Below the pieces are notes generated by a model that had not been told where the DNA came from, ran no database searches, and saw only the letters and a list, made by a program, of their open reading frames with translations. Position numbers and translations under genes: made by a program. 64,000 nt of DNA, taken from contig DATJGS010000019.1 of assembly GCA_035494735.1 (NCBI GenBank), forward strand, positions 1 through 64,000, in the 5' to 3' direction. The stretch is from DATJGS01 sp035494735. GTDB lineage: Bacteria > Eisenbacteria > RBG-16-71-46. Shown here piece after piece: positions 54,811 to 63,464 of the stretch; position 1 is the stretch's first letter; each line of letters begins with the position of its first letter.

Positions 54811-56471
54811 TCATCCGCACGTCAAGACTCGTGTGCGCGGCCGTCGTCGCCGCGCTGTTCGTCGCGGGCGCGGCCCGCGCGGCGACGCCGCGCCGGGAAG
54901 CGCCGCGCGCGCCCATTCAGATCGAGTTGCTGTACACCAGCGACGTGCACGGCCACATCGGGCGTGACGAGGCGCGGTTCCTGAGCCCCGAATTCCCGCC
55001 CATGCTGGGCGGCGGCGCGTCGGCGGCCACGTACATCCATCGGGTGCGCGACGAGGCCGCGGTCGATAGCCATCGCGTGCTGCTGTTCGACTCGGGCGAC
55101 CTGTTCCAGGGCAGCCCGCTCGGCGCCGCGACCAAAGGCGGCGCGGTGATCGAGTACATGAACCGCATGCGCTACGACGCGATCGCGCTCGGCAACCACG
55201 ACTTCGACATGGGCCGGGACAACACCGAGCGCCTGGCGCGCATGGCCGCGTTCCCCATGCTCGCATCGAACCTGTTCGACTCGACGACGAACGCACGCCC
55301 CACGTGGGTGCGCGACCGCGTGATGCTCGACGCCCAGGGCGTGCGCGTCGCCGTGCTCGGCTACATCACCGAGCAGACGATCGAGATGTCGTTCGAGCGC
55401 AACGTCGCCGGGCTCGAGTTCCGCCGCATCATCGACGTCATGCCGGGCGACGTCGCCAAGGCGCGCGCCGACGGCGCCGATCTCGTGATCGTGCTGCTCC
55501 ATCACGGCCTGCCCTACCGCACGGAGATGGAACCCGCCTACCGCGAGCTGGTGGCGCGCGAGGCGCGCGGCCAGCTCCGCCGGCGCGGCATGGGCGCGCT
55601 CGAGCTGGCGCACGCGGTGCCGGGCATCGATCTCATCCTGTCCGGGCACACGCATCAGGGCTACGACGAGCCGTGGGAGGACCCCGTGACGCACACGATC
55701 GTCTGCGAGCCGTACGCGAACGGCTCGAGCCTCGGCCATCTCACGCTGCGCGTCGACCCCGTGACGCGTCGTCTGATCGGCTACGAGACGCACTTCGACC
55801 GCGGCGCGCTGCTCACGCTGTCGGAGGACGAAGTGTGGCCGGACAGCGCGGAGGCGCGCCTCATCGGAGCGCAGACCGCCGAGGCCGAGCGGGGGCTCGA
55901 CGTCGTCGCCGGTCGCACGACCGTCACGCTGAGCAACGGCCCCGCCGAGAGCGCGCTGCTCGGCTTCGTGATGGCCGACGCGTTCCGCGAGGAGCTGAAC
56001 GCCGACGCCGCCATCCAGAACACGGGCGGCGTGCGCGGCACGCTCGAGCCCGGCGTCATCACGGAGCGCGACCTGCTCGAGGTCTCGCCGTTCGGGAACC
56101 AGATGGTGCTGGCCCGCGTGCGCGGCGACATGCTGCGCGGACTGCTCGAGGACAAGCTGCGCGGCAGCGCCGGCGGACTGTTCGTGTCCGGCATCCGCGC
56201 GACGTTCGACCTCACGCGCCCGGAGGGCCAGCGCATCCTGTCGCTCGACGTCGCGGGCCAGCCGCTCGATCCGACGCGCATCTACGCCGTGGCGACCACC
56301 GACTATCTGTCGGAGGGCAACAGCGGCCTCGATCGCCTGCGCCAGCTCGCGCCCGAGGACGTGGCGCCGTTCGGCGCGACGGACCGCGAGGTGCTGTCGC
56401 GCTACCTGAGGCGTCATGGCGAGATCAGCCCCGTCAACGACGGGCGCTGGCAGCGGGTTGCAGCGCCGTGA
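54807..56471 (+). CDS. Periplasmic 5'-nucleotidase/UshA-like phosphohydrolase
   Basis: 554 residues with a signal peptide. The metallophosphatase domain shows TSDVHGHI, FDSGDLFQGS, GNHDFDMG, LLHHG and LSGHTHQG, all metal ligands present. The C-terminal 5'-nucleotidase domain shows NTGGVRG and FGNQMV. It would release phosphate and nucleoside from extracellular nucleotides. ATGA overlap with the lipoprotein gene; last gene of the operon. Confidence 0.92.
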   Translation: MIIRTSRLVCAAVVAALFVAGAARAATPRREAPRAPIQIELLYTSDVHGHIGRDEARFLSPEFPPMLGGGASAATYIHRVRDEAAVDSHRVLLFDSGDLFQGSPLGAATKGGAVIEYMNRMRYDAIALGNHDFDMGRDNTERLARMAAFPMLASNLFDSTTNARPTWVRDRVMLDAQGVRVAVLGYITEQTIEMSFERNVAGLEFRRIIDVMPGDVAKARADGADLVIVLLHHGLPYRTEMEPAYRELVAREARGQLRRRGMGALELAHAVPGIDLILSGHTHQGYDEPWEDPVTHTIVCEPYANGSSLGHLTLRVDPVTRRLIGYETHFDRGALLTLSEDEVWPDSAEARLIGAQTAEAERGLDVVAGRTTVTLSNGPAESALLGFVMADAFREELNADAAIQNTGGVRGTLEPGVITERDLLEVSPFGNQMVLARVRGDMLRGLLEDKLRGSAGGLFVSGIRATFDLTRPEGQRILSLDVAGQPLDPTRIYAVATTDYLSEGNSGLDRLRQLAPEDVAPFGATDREVLSRYLRRHGEISPVNDGRWQRVAAP

Positions 56472-56658
56472 CGGTCGCGGAGCGCCATAACGGGCGCCCC
56501 GCCTGCCACGCACGCGCCGTGTGACATGCTGGTGGTCAAGCGGTCGGGGCAGTAGGGTGCTTCTCAGGTCTGGTTGGGTCACACCGATGGAACGCGCGGC
56601 AACACCCGCGCGATCATTACCCGAGTAGGGCAGTCGATGTCGCTGTAGGAGGCACGCC
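56472..56658 (+). other. Intergenic region before the alcohol dehydrogenase
   Basis: 187 bases without a gene. No clear terminator for the envelope operon and no sigma-54-type element found; a promoter for the dehydrogenase must lie here but has no strong -35/-10 match. Confidence 0.4.
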
Positions 56659-57771
56659 ATGAGCGAGCTCACCACCACGCAGGCCACGATGAAGACCCCG
56701 AGCCGCAGCGCCACGATGCGCGCGAACGTGTTTCGCGGCGTCGACAAGTTCGGCATCGAGGAGGTCGAGCGCCCGCACGCCGGTCCCGGCGATGCCGTGG
56801 TGCGCGTCACGCTGACCACGATCTGCGGCACCGACCTGCACATCGTGCGCGGCGAGTATCCGGTCAAGCCCGGGCTCGTCATCGGTCACGAGCCGGTCGG
56901 CGTGATCGCCGAGCTGGGCGAGGGCGTGACCGGATACAAGATCGGCGATCGCGTGCTGGTCGGCGCGATCACGCCGTGCGGGCAGTGCCATGCGTGCCTC
57001 GCCGGGCACGCGGCGCAGTGCGGCCACGGCGAAGGCTACGAAGCCATCGGCGGCTGGCGCATGGGCAACACGATCCACGGCACGCAGGCCGAGTTCGTGC
57101 GCATTCCGTACGCGCAGGCCAACCTCGCGAAGATCCCGGACGAGCTGACGGACGAGCAGGTCGTATTGCTCGCCGACATCGCCTCGACCGGCTTCAGCGG
57201 CGCCGAGTCGGGCGGGGTCAAGATCGGCGACAGCGTGGTCGTGCTGGCGCAGGGCCCGATCGGCCTGTGCGCGACCATCGGCGCCAAGCTGATGGGCGCG
57301 GCGCTCATCATCGGCGTCGACGGCGACGACGGTCGCCTCAAGATCGCGAAGAAGATGGGCGCGGATCACGTGATCGACTACCGGAGTCAGGACGTTGCCG
57401 CGGAGGTCAAGCGCCTGACAGGCGGCGGCGCCGACGTGGCGATCGAAGCGCTCGGCACGCAGGAGACGTTCGAGAACTGCCTGCGCGCGCTGCGCCCGGG
57501 CGGCACGCTGTCGAGCCTCGGCGTGTACTCGGGCAAGCTGCAGATGCCGTACGACGCGTTCGCCGCCGGCCTCGGCGACCACCGCGTGGTGACGACGCTG
57601 TGCCCCGGCGGCAAGGAGCGCATGCGGAGATTGATGGAGATGGTCCGCGCCAAGCGTGTAGACTTGACCCCCATGATCACCCACTCGTTCAAGCTCGATC
57701 AGATCCGCGAGGCCTATGCCTTGTTCGGAGACCGGCGCGACGGCGTGATCAAGGTGGCGATCCGCCCATGA
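56659..57771 (+). CDS. Zinc-dependent NAD(P)-alcohol dehydrogenase (MDR family)
   Basis: 370 residues. Catalytic zinc ligands: the CGTDLH Cys, the GHE pair (VIGHEPVG) and a later Asp as in isopropanol-type dehydrogenases (LADIASTGF). A structural zinc lobe, C-x2-C-x2-C-x7-C (CGQCHACLAGHAAQC), is also present. The Rossmann site is VVVLAQGPIGLCATIGAKLMGA. It resembles enzymes that interconvert secondary alcohols and ketones. AGGAGG precedes the ATG; an internal ATG about 20 codons in is possible. Stands alone. Confidence 0.9.
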   Translation: MSELTTTQATMKTPSRSATMRANVFRGVDKFGIEEVERPHAGPGDAVVRVTLTTICGTDLHIVRGEYPVKPGLVIGHEPVGVIAELGEGVTGYKIGDRVLVGAITPCGQCHACLAGHAAQCGHGEGYEAIGGWRMGNTIHGTQAEFVRIPYAQANLAKIPDELTDEQVVLLADIASTGFSGAESGGVKIGDSVVVLAQGPIGLCATIGAKLMGAALIIGVDGDDGRLKIAKKMGADHVIDYRSQDVAAEVKRLTGGGADVAIEALGTQETFENCLRALRPGGTLSSLGVYSGKLQMPYDAFAAGLGDHRVVTTLCPGGKERMRRLMEMVRAKRVDLTPMITHSFKLDQIREAYALFGDRRDGVIKVAIRP

Positions 57772-57829
57772 CGGCGATCGCGGCGGGGCAGGTCACGCGA
57801 GTGGGGCGCCGAGAGCGCACGCAGCGCGT

Positions 57830-59107
57830 TTGAGTAGCGCCGCGGGCCCGCCCGCGCCGAGAACCGCCGCAACTCCGGGATCCGCGTCCGCGTCGGGTGG
57901 CGCTGGGGCGTCTGCGCCCGGCGCCGCGTCCGCCGGCGCGCTGTCGCCCGCCACGGCCGCCGACGTCTCCGCCCCCTCCGGCACCACCGGCGCCGCGGGC
58001 AGCACCCAGCGCCTGCTTCAACTGTGCGTCGGGTACTTCGGCGCGTACGTCCTGACCGGGCTCGTCGTCAAGATCTTCACCGGCGGCATCCGTCAGCCGC
58101 GCATGACGGACATGGCGTTCCTCGCCAACAACACGCTCGGCAGCATGGCCGCGTGCGTGATCGCGGTGATCGCGCTCGGCTGGCTCGCCATCCGCTCGGC
58201 GCGCACCGTGCGCTGGTTCGGCGTCGAGGTGCCGTGGGAAGCGCGTTTCATCATCCCGTCCGGCATCTGCACCGCCGTGATCATCCCCGGCACGACGCTG
58301 CTCTACGCGCTGCCGATCTCAGTGATGGTGGCGATGGTCATCATGCGTGGCAGCGTGATCGTGATCAGCCGGCTCGTGGACGCCGTGCAGATCCGCCAGG
58401 GCATCTTGAAGCGCCAAGTGTATCGCGAGGAGGACTGGGCGGTCGTGTTCGCGCTGGCCGCGGTGGCGACGAACGTGCTGCTCGTGCCGATCGTGCACTT
58501 GCTCGCGAATCGCGGGATCACGCTGCCCGGGCTCAGCCCCAAGGCGCTGACCGGAGCCTTCGACTTCGTGCACTCCGGGCTGGCGATGACGGTGCTCGGC
58601 GCGTACATCGTGGCGTACGGCGTTCGGCTCTACATCATGAACTTCTACAAGAACACGCGCGCCAGCGGGAACAAGTTCGACAACCGCGCGTTCTTCGCCG
58701 TCGAGCAGATCGCGGCCAGCGTGACCGTGCTGCTCGCGGTGATCGTGCTGGCGTTCGGCCCGCGCATGATGGGCTGGTCCGAGCTGCACGTGGTCGAGGT
58801 GAGCGAGGCGATCCGCCACCCGGACTTCACGGCGTGGCTGTCGGGGCTGCCGTTCGGGGCGGTCGCGTTCTTCTCGGTGTTCCTGTTCCTCTTCCCCGGC
58901 CGCACCGCGACGTTCGCCGGCCTCGTCAACCGCCTGACGTCACTCCTCGCCGGCACCGTGTCGACGCTGATCCTGGCGTGGGCCTTCGGCCTCAAGCCCC
59001 CCGGCATCGCGGACTGGGTGTCGTTCGGATTCATCTGCGTGGCGGTGTTGTTCCTGTGGCGGGCGGAGGAGAGACGGAGGGTGGAGTTGGGGGCGGTCAG
59101 GGGCTGA
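57830..59107 (+). CDS. Polytopic membrane protein of unknown function
   Basis: 425 residues with eight to nine membrane helices (LLQLCVGYFGAYVLTGLVV, LGSMAACVIAVIALGWLAI, FIIPSGICTAVIIPGTTLLYAL and others). The first 58 residues are a low-complexity Ala/Gly/Ser/Pro segment. The listed start is a TTG with no good ribosome site, so the true start may lie elsewhere in that segment. Part of the middle (MVIMRGSVIVISRLVDAVQIRQGIL) looks like an EamA/DMT-type transporter helix pair, but I cannot assign it. It begins 58 bases after the dehydrogenase gene. Confidence 0.6.
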   Translation: MSSAAGPPAPRTAATPGSASASGGAGASAPGAASAGALSPATAADVSAPSGTTGAAGSTQRLLQLCVGYFGAYVLTGLVVKIFTGGIRQPRMTDMAFLANNTLGSMAACVIAVIALGWLAIRSARTVRWFGVEVPWEARFIIPSGICTAVIIPGTTLLYALPISVMVAMVIMRGSVIVISRLVDAVQIRQGILKRQVYREEDWAVVFALAAVATNVLLVPIVHLLANRGITLPGLSPKALTGAFDFVHSGLAMTVLGAYIVAYGVRLYIMNFYKNTRASGNKFDNRAFFAVEQIAASVTVLLAVIVLAFGPRMMGWSELHVVEVSEAIRHPDFTAWLSGLPFGAVAFFSVFLFLFPGRTATFAGLVNRLTSLLAGTVSTLILAWAFGLKPPGIADWVSFGFICVAVLFLWRAEERRRVELGAVRG

Positions 59108-59111
59108 GCGT

Positions 59112-60527
59112 CTATCGCCGGCCGAGCCGAAACAGCTCCCCGTCCCCTGCTGCGAGATGCTTCAGTCGAAGCGTCGACGTTCGACGTCCCACGACGACGT
59201 CCCGGCCAGTCGTACGATCGATGCGAGCGATGGAGCCCGCAGTCTTCCCCAGCGAGATCGAGAACGTCTTCGGCAGGGCCAGCGATTTGTTCATGACGAG
59301 CAGATAGTCGTCGCCGTCGACGCGATCCTTCAGGCAGCCGACGAGGATGGAGTCGGCGTCGCCGCCAAAACCTCGGACGATCTTGCCCGCCCGAGCCGCG
59401 TTCGCAACGACCTCATCGTCGACGCCCTCCCAGCCGAGGCCGCGGGCGTGCACCGAAGCCACCGGGTCGCAGCGCATGAGGCTCGGGCCCAGGCGATGGA
59501 TCTCGGCGTCCAGCGCACGGATGGCGCTGTACATCGACGTGGTGTCTCCGGTCGCCGTCAGGATGCCAGGGCCGTAGTTCCCGTTGGCCCAGCCCGTGGG
59601 CGCGAGCGTCCAGTAGCCGATGCCCTTCACGCCATAGGCGAGCGCCGCATACACCTGCCAGCGCACCTGCGTGATCGTCGGAGCCGGGATCCCGGCGCGC
59701 GCGATCGGCGACAGTTGGACCCACTGCCACACCGGCGTCGGCGCGATCGAGCGCCGGTGCTTCCGCGACTTCTCGCGCATGTGCCGAAGCGTGAGGAAGT
59801 AGTCCGTCCGGACCTTGCCCGGGACCTGGAACGGATACTGATCGGTCGACAGCACGGCCGGCGTGGACAGCGAGTCGAATGAGTCGAGGTAGGTCGACAG
59901 GTACGCGGGGAAACTCACGTTCTTCGTCGCGCCAAACGAGCGGGCGAAGAATGGACCCTGATCCGCCGCATACGCGGGAAGCAGGTTCACGTACGCGAGC
60001 TTCCCGATCGAGCTCGGGTAGCTCTGCATCAGCTTCACCATCTGCATCGCCGCGGCGAGCGTCGAGAGCGAGCACGGCTCGTCCCACACGAAGTAGCCGA
60101 GGACCGACGGCATCATCAACGAATCCAGCGTCGCCTCGATGCTGGCTCGATACTCGAGTGGGCGGTAGCTGTGCGTCAGAGAATGCGGATCCGGATGGTG
60201 GCAACAGTCCTCGTACCACACGACGCTCAGCGTCCTGAGGTGGAAGCGCCCCGGATAGCGGCTCGCTTGCTGCGCGAGCGCGCGCGCGGCGGTGATCGCG
60301 TCGGCTTGCGTTGCCCAGCCGCCCGGTCGTACCGGAACCACGAAGTCGAGCCCCGCGTTGTCGAGCTTGCGGAACACGCTCGTGTCGGAGACGCCGAGCG
60401 GGCAGTTGCCGCCGATCAGGAACGCGGTCTGATGCCAGGGCGCGACGGTCGCAGCGCGTGCGGCGGAGGCAGAGGACCAGACCAGAGCGCACAAGAGGGT
60501 GCACGCGGCGAGCCAGCGGAGCAACAT
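59112..60527 (-). CDS. Secreted glycoside-hydrolase-like protein
   Basis: 471 residues from ATG 60527, signal peptide to ARA. The TIM-barrel-like body shows LGYFVWDEPCSL (an acid at a strand end, as in glycosidases), TDQYPFQVPGK, VRWQVYAALAYGVKGIGYWTLAP, and a C-terminal beta domain (YLLVMNKSLALPKTFSIS) as seen after glycosidase barrels. It is probably an extracellular glycan-active enzyme; substrate unknown. GAGGAG lies 11 bases before the ATG. Confidence 0.65.
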   Translation of the reverse strand: MLLRWLAACTLLCALVWSSASAARAATVAPWHQTAFLIGGNCPLGVSDTSVFRKLDNAGLDFVVPVRPGGWATQADAITAARALAQQASRYPGRFHLRTLSVVWYEDCCHHPDPHSLTHSYRPLEYRASIEATLDSLMMPSVLGYFVWDEPCSLSTLAAAMQMVKLMQSYPSSIGKLAYVNLLPAYAADQGPFFARSFGATKNVSFPAYLSTYLDSFDSLSTPAVLSTDQYPFQVPGKVRTDYFLTLRHMREKSRKHRRSIAPTPVWQWVQLSPIARAGIPAPTITQVRWQVYAALAYGVKGIGYWTLAPTGWANGNYGPGILTATGDTTSMYSAIRALDAEIHRLGPSLMRCDPVASVHARGLGWEGVDDEVVANAARAGKIVRGFGGDADSILVGCLKDRVDGDDYLLVMNKSLALPKTFSISLGKTAGSIARIDRTTGRDVVVGRRTSTLRLKHLAAGDGELFRLGRR

Positions 60528-60620
60528 GCTGCGAATCTCTCCTCGCCCTCGGCCTGGGCCTTCAGCCATGACTCAATCCGGTGCGGCGGACCGGCCCAGG
60601 GCCGCGGGCCGGCACTTCTG

Positions 60621-61982
60621 CTAGCGCGTCTTCGCCCCCATCTTCCGCCAGTCCTCCAGCCCGCCCGGCACCTTGTTCGTGCCTTTCTCGATGCGATCGT
60701 TCCAGCTCTCGAACTTCGCGCCGTTGGTCTGGTCGGTCATGGTGATGCACTCGGGCACAGGGCATACCGCGGAGCAAAGGTTGCAGCCGATGCACTCGGT
60801 CTCGTCCACCCACACGGTGTGCGTCGCGTGCTGCTTGTGGGCGGCGATCGCGGCGTCGCGCGTGGGCGCGAGGTGGCCGGCGGCGAGGAGCTCGTCGACG
60901 TTGTGGATGCAGTTGACCGCGGTGTCCTTGCACGCGACGTAGCACAGGTTGCAGCCGATGCACTTCTCGGGATCGACGCGCGCGATCACCTTGTAGTTCA
61001 GGTCCAGCTCGCCCCACTCGACGAACGCGGGCAGCGCCTTGCCGCGCAGCTCGCGCACGGACTTCATGCCCTTCTCGTCGAGATAGTTCGAGAGCCCGTC
61101 GATCATGTCTTCGACGATGCGATAGCCGTAGTGCATGGCCGCGGTGCATACCTGCACGCTGGTCGAGCCGAGCGCGATGAACTCGGCCGCGTCGCGCCAC
61201 GTGGCGATGCCGCCGATGCCGGAGATCGGCACCGTGATGCGCGGATCGCGCCCGAGCGCGGCCACCATGTGGAGCGCGATGGGCTTGACCGCGGGCCCGC
61301 AGTAGCCGCCGTTCGTCGACTTGTTGCCGACGACGGGGTACGGCACGAACTTGTCGAGATCGACGCCGATCACGCTCTTGATCGTGTTGATGAGCGACAG
61401 CCCCTTCGCGCCGGCCTCGACCGCCGCGACGCCGGGCTCGAGGATGTCGCCGATGTTCGGCGTCAGCTTGATGAGCACGGGCACGGTCGAATACTCGACC
61501 GCCCAGCCCGCGACCACCTTCAGCACTTCGGGCTCCTGCCCCACCGCCGAGCCCATGCCGCGCTCGCACATGCCGTGCGGGCAGCCGAAGTTCAGCTCGA
61601 GCCCGTCGCAGCCGGTGTCGACCGAGGCCTTGATGATGTCGCGCCAGTCTTCCTTCGACTCGACCATCAGCGACACGATCACCGCGCGGTCCGGGTACTT
61701 CTTCTTGACCTCGCGCACCTCGCGCAGGTTCACCTCGAGCGGCCGGTCGGTGATGAGCTCGATATTGTTGAAGCCGACCATGCGGCTCCCGCCCACGTCG
61801 AGTGAGCCGAAGCGGCTCGACGTGTCCACGATCGGATCGCCGAGCGTCTTCCACACGGCGCCGCCCCAGCCCATGTCGAACGCGCGCATGATCTGGTCGC
61901 CGGTGTTGGTGGGCGGCGCGCTGGCCAGCCAGAACGGATTCGGGCTCTTGATGCCCGCGAAATCGATCGAGAGATCGGCCAC
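60621..61982 (-). CDS. preA: PreA, dihydropyrimidine dehydrogenase catalytic subunit
   Basis: 453 residues. The N-terminal TIM barrel (about 1-330) is of the dihydroorotate-dehydrogenase type that binds FMN (SIDFAGIKSPNPFWLASAPPT, ELNFGCPHGMCERGMGSAVG with the active-site Cys). The C-terminal ferredoxin domain has CIGCNLCYVAC and CIGCNLCSAVCPVPEC for two [4Fe-4S] clusters. With PreT it reduces uracil or thymine with NADH. No preT is in this window. The stop of the neighbouring gene lies about 90 bases away. Confidence 0.94.
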   Translation of the reverse strand: MADLSIDFAGIKSPNPFWLASAPPTNTGDQIMRAFDMGWGGAVWKTLGDPIVDTSSRFGSLDVGGSRMVGFNNIELITDRPLEVNLREVREVKKKYPDRAVIVSLMVESKEDWRDIIKASVDTGCDGLELNFGCPHGMCERGMGSAVGQEPEVLKVVAGWAVEYSTVPVLIKLTPNIGDILEPGVAAVEAGAKGLSLINTIKSVIGVDLDKFVPYPVVGNKSTNGGYCGPAVKPIALHMVAALGRDPRITVPISGIGGIATWRDAAEFIALGSTSVQVCTAAMHYGYRIVEDMIDGLSNYLDEKGMKSVRELRGKALPAFVEWGELDLNYKVIARVDPEKCIGCNLCYVACKDTAVNCIHNVDELLAAGHLAPTRDAAIAAHKQHATHTVWVDETECIGCNLCSAVCPVPECITMTDQTNGAKFESWNDRIEKGTNKVPGGLEDWRKMGAKTR

Positions 61983-62201
61983 TCAGATCCTCACATGCAG
62001 CCGGCTTGGGAACCGGCGGGTCCGGGGCTCACGGGCCACCATGAGGTCGGGAAATCGAGGCAGCAGGATAGCACGGCGAAGAAGAAGCGCGGCTCGGGCA
62101 TGATCTGTCATCCTTGTCGTCGTCGCATGGTCTCAACGGGCGGCCGGACGTGGCTGACCGAGCCCCGGCCTTCCAGACCTTTGCCGTCGAGGAGACTCGC
62201 C

Positions 62202-63392
62202 ATGCTGCGCAGCGTCCGATCCGCGTGCCGCGTACTCGCCTTGCTCGCGCTGTTCGCCCACCGTGCTGAAGCCTCCCCCAGCGTGCCCGGGTTCCTCGTT
62301 CAGAACTACGTCTCGGGGATCGTGAAGCCGTATCGCCTGGCCTTCGGCGCGGCCGGCGCGCTTTACGTGGGCAACAACTCGAACGTGGCGCCCGAGTGGG
62401 TCGATCGCGTGCCCGCGGGCGGCGGCTCGTTCACGCCCTACGGCGCCACTCCGTACGACGACCCGGACGGCGTCGCGTTCGACGCGAGCGGCACGATTTC
62501 GGGGACGCCAGGGTCGGTGCTCGTGGCCCGTGGCAACAACCCTGGCGGCGGCATCCTGACCGCGGTGTTCCCGGATCTGTCGGTCGCGAACATCGAAGGG
62601 CCGGTCACGCTCCTCGGCAACCCCGACGACCTGGTGTTCGATCGAACCGGGCGCCTGCTCATCACCGACTTCTCCGCGGGCAACGTGCTGGTCAAGACAG
62701 GCGGCGGCCCGTCTACGGTCCTGTTCACGATTCCGTCGAAGCCCACGACGATCGCGGTCGACTCCAACAATCACATCTATACGGCGGCGGACGACGGAAC
62801 CATCCGGATTCACGACGCCAGCGGAACGCTCTTGAATCCGGCGTTCATCAGCGGGCTCCCGGATGCGCCGCTCGACATCGGACCCGGTGGAGCCACGTGG
62901 GGCACGGATCTCTACGTGGTCGACAACGTCGCGGGCGAACTTCATCGGGTGAAACCCGACGGCTCGTCCACGACGATTGGATCGGGCTTCGACTTCGTCG
63001 CGGACATCGCGTTCGGTCCCGACTCGCTGCTCTACCTCTCGATGTACACCGACGGCTTCATCATGCGGATCTATCCACAATCGCTGGCCGGCGTCCCGGC
63101 GCTGAACGTGGGTCCGGACCTCTCGTTCTCGGCAGGCCCCAATCCGGCGCGCGGCCCGGTGCAATTCGTCGTCACGTCACGGGCGGATGCACCGGCCGGC
63201 GAACTCTCCGTGATCTCCGTCGACGGGCGGCTCGTGCGCTCGATTCACCGCGGCGTCATTCCGGCGGGGCAGTCGCGCTGGACGTGGGATCGGCGCGATG
63301 CCGAGGGCAGTCTCGTGGCGCCCGGGATCTACTTTGCGAGGCTCAGCGTCGGGCCGCAGCGGAGGACGCTGCGCATCGCCGTGGTCGAGTGA
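62202..63392 (+). CDS. Secreted beta-propeller protein with FlgD-like C-terminal domain
   Basis: 396 residues with a signal peptide (MLRSVRSACRVLALLALFAH...A). The body has SMP-30/NHL-type propeller repeats (KPYRLAFGAAGALYVGN, PDGVAFDASGTISG, PDDLVFDRTGRLLITDF, TIAVDSNNHIYTA). The last 85 residues are the FlgD/sorting-type domain (GPNPARGPVQF, WTWDRRDAEG, APGIYFARL). GAGGAG before the ATG. Function unknown; extracellular or surface. Confidence 0.82.
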   Translation: MLRSVRSACRVLALLALFAHRAEASPSVPGFLVQNYVSGIVKPYRLAFGAAGALYVGNNSNVAPEWVDRVPAGGGSFTPYGATPYDDPDGVAFDASGTISGTPGSVLVARGNNPGGGILTAVFPDLSVANIEGPVTLLGNPDDLVFDRTGRLLITDFSAGNVLVKTGGGPSTVLFTIPSKPTTIAVDSNNHIYTAADDGTIRIHDASGTLLNPAFISGLPDAPLDIGPGGATWGTDLYVVDNVAGELHRVKPDGSSTTIGSGFDFVADIAFGPDSLLYLSMYTDGFIMRIYPQSLAGVPALNVGPDLSFSAGPNPARGPVQFVVTSRADAPAGELSVISVDGRLVRSIHRGVIPAGQSRWTWDRRDAEGSLVAPGIYFARLSVGPQRRTLRIAVVE

Positions 63393-63464
63393 TCCCCACA
63401 GTCTCGAGAGCTCGCTGGAAGTGATCCGCAACAACGAGCGCTATGCGACCGCATTCGCCGGCCG

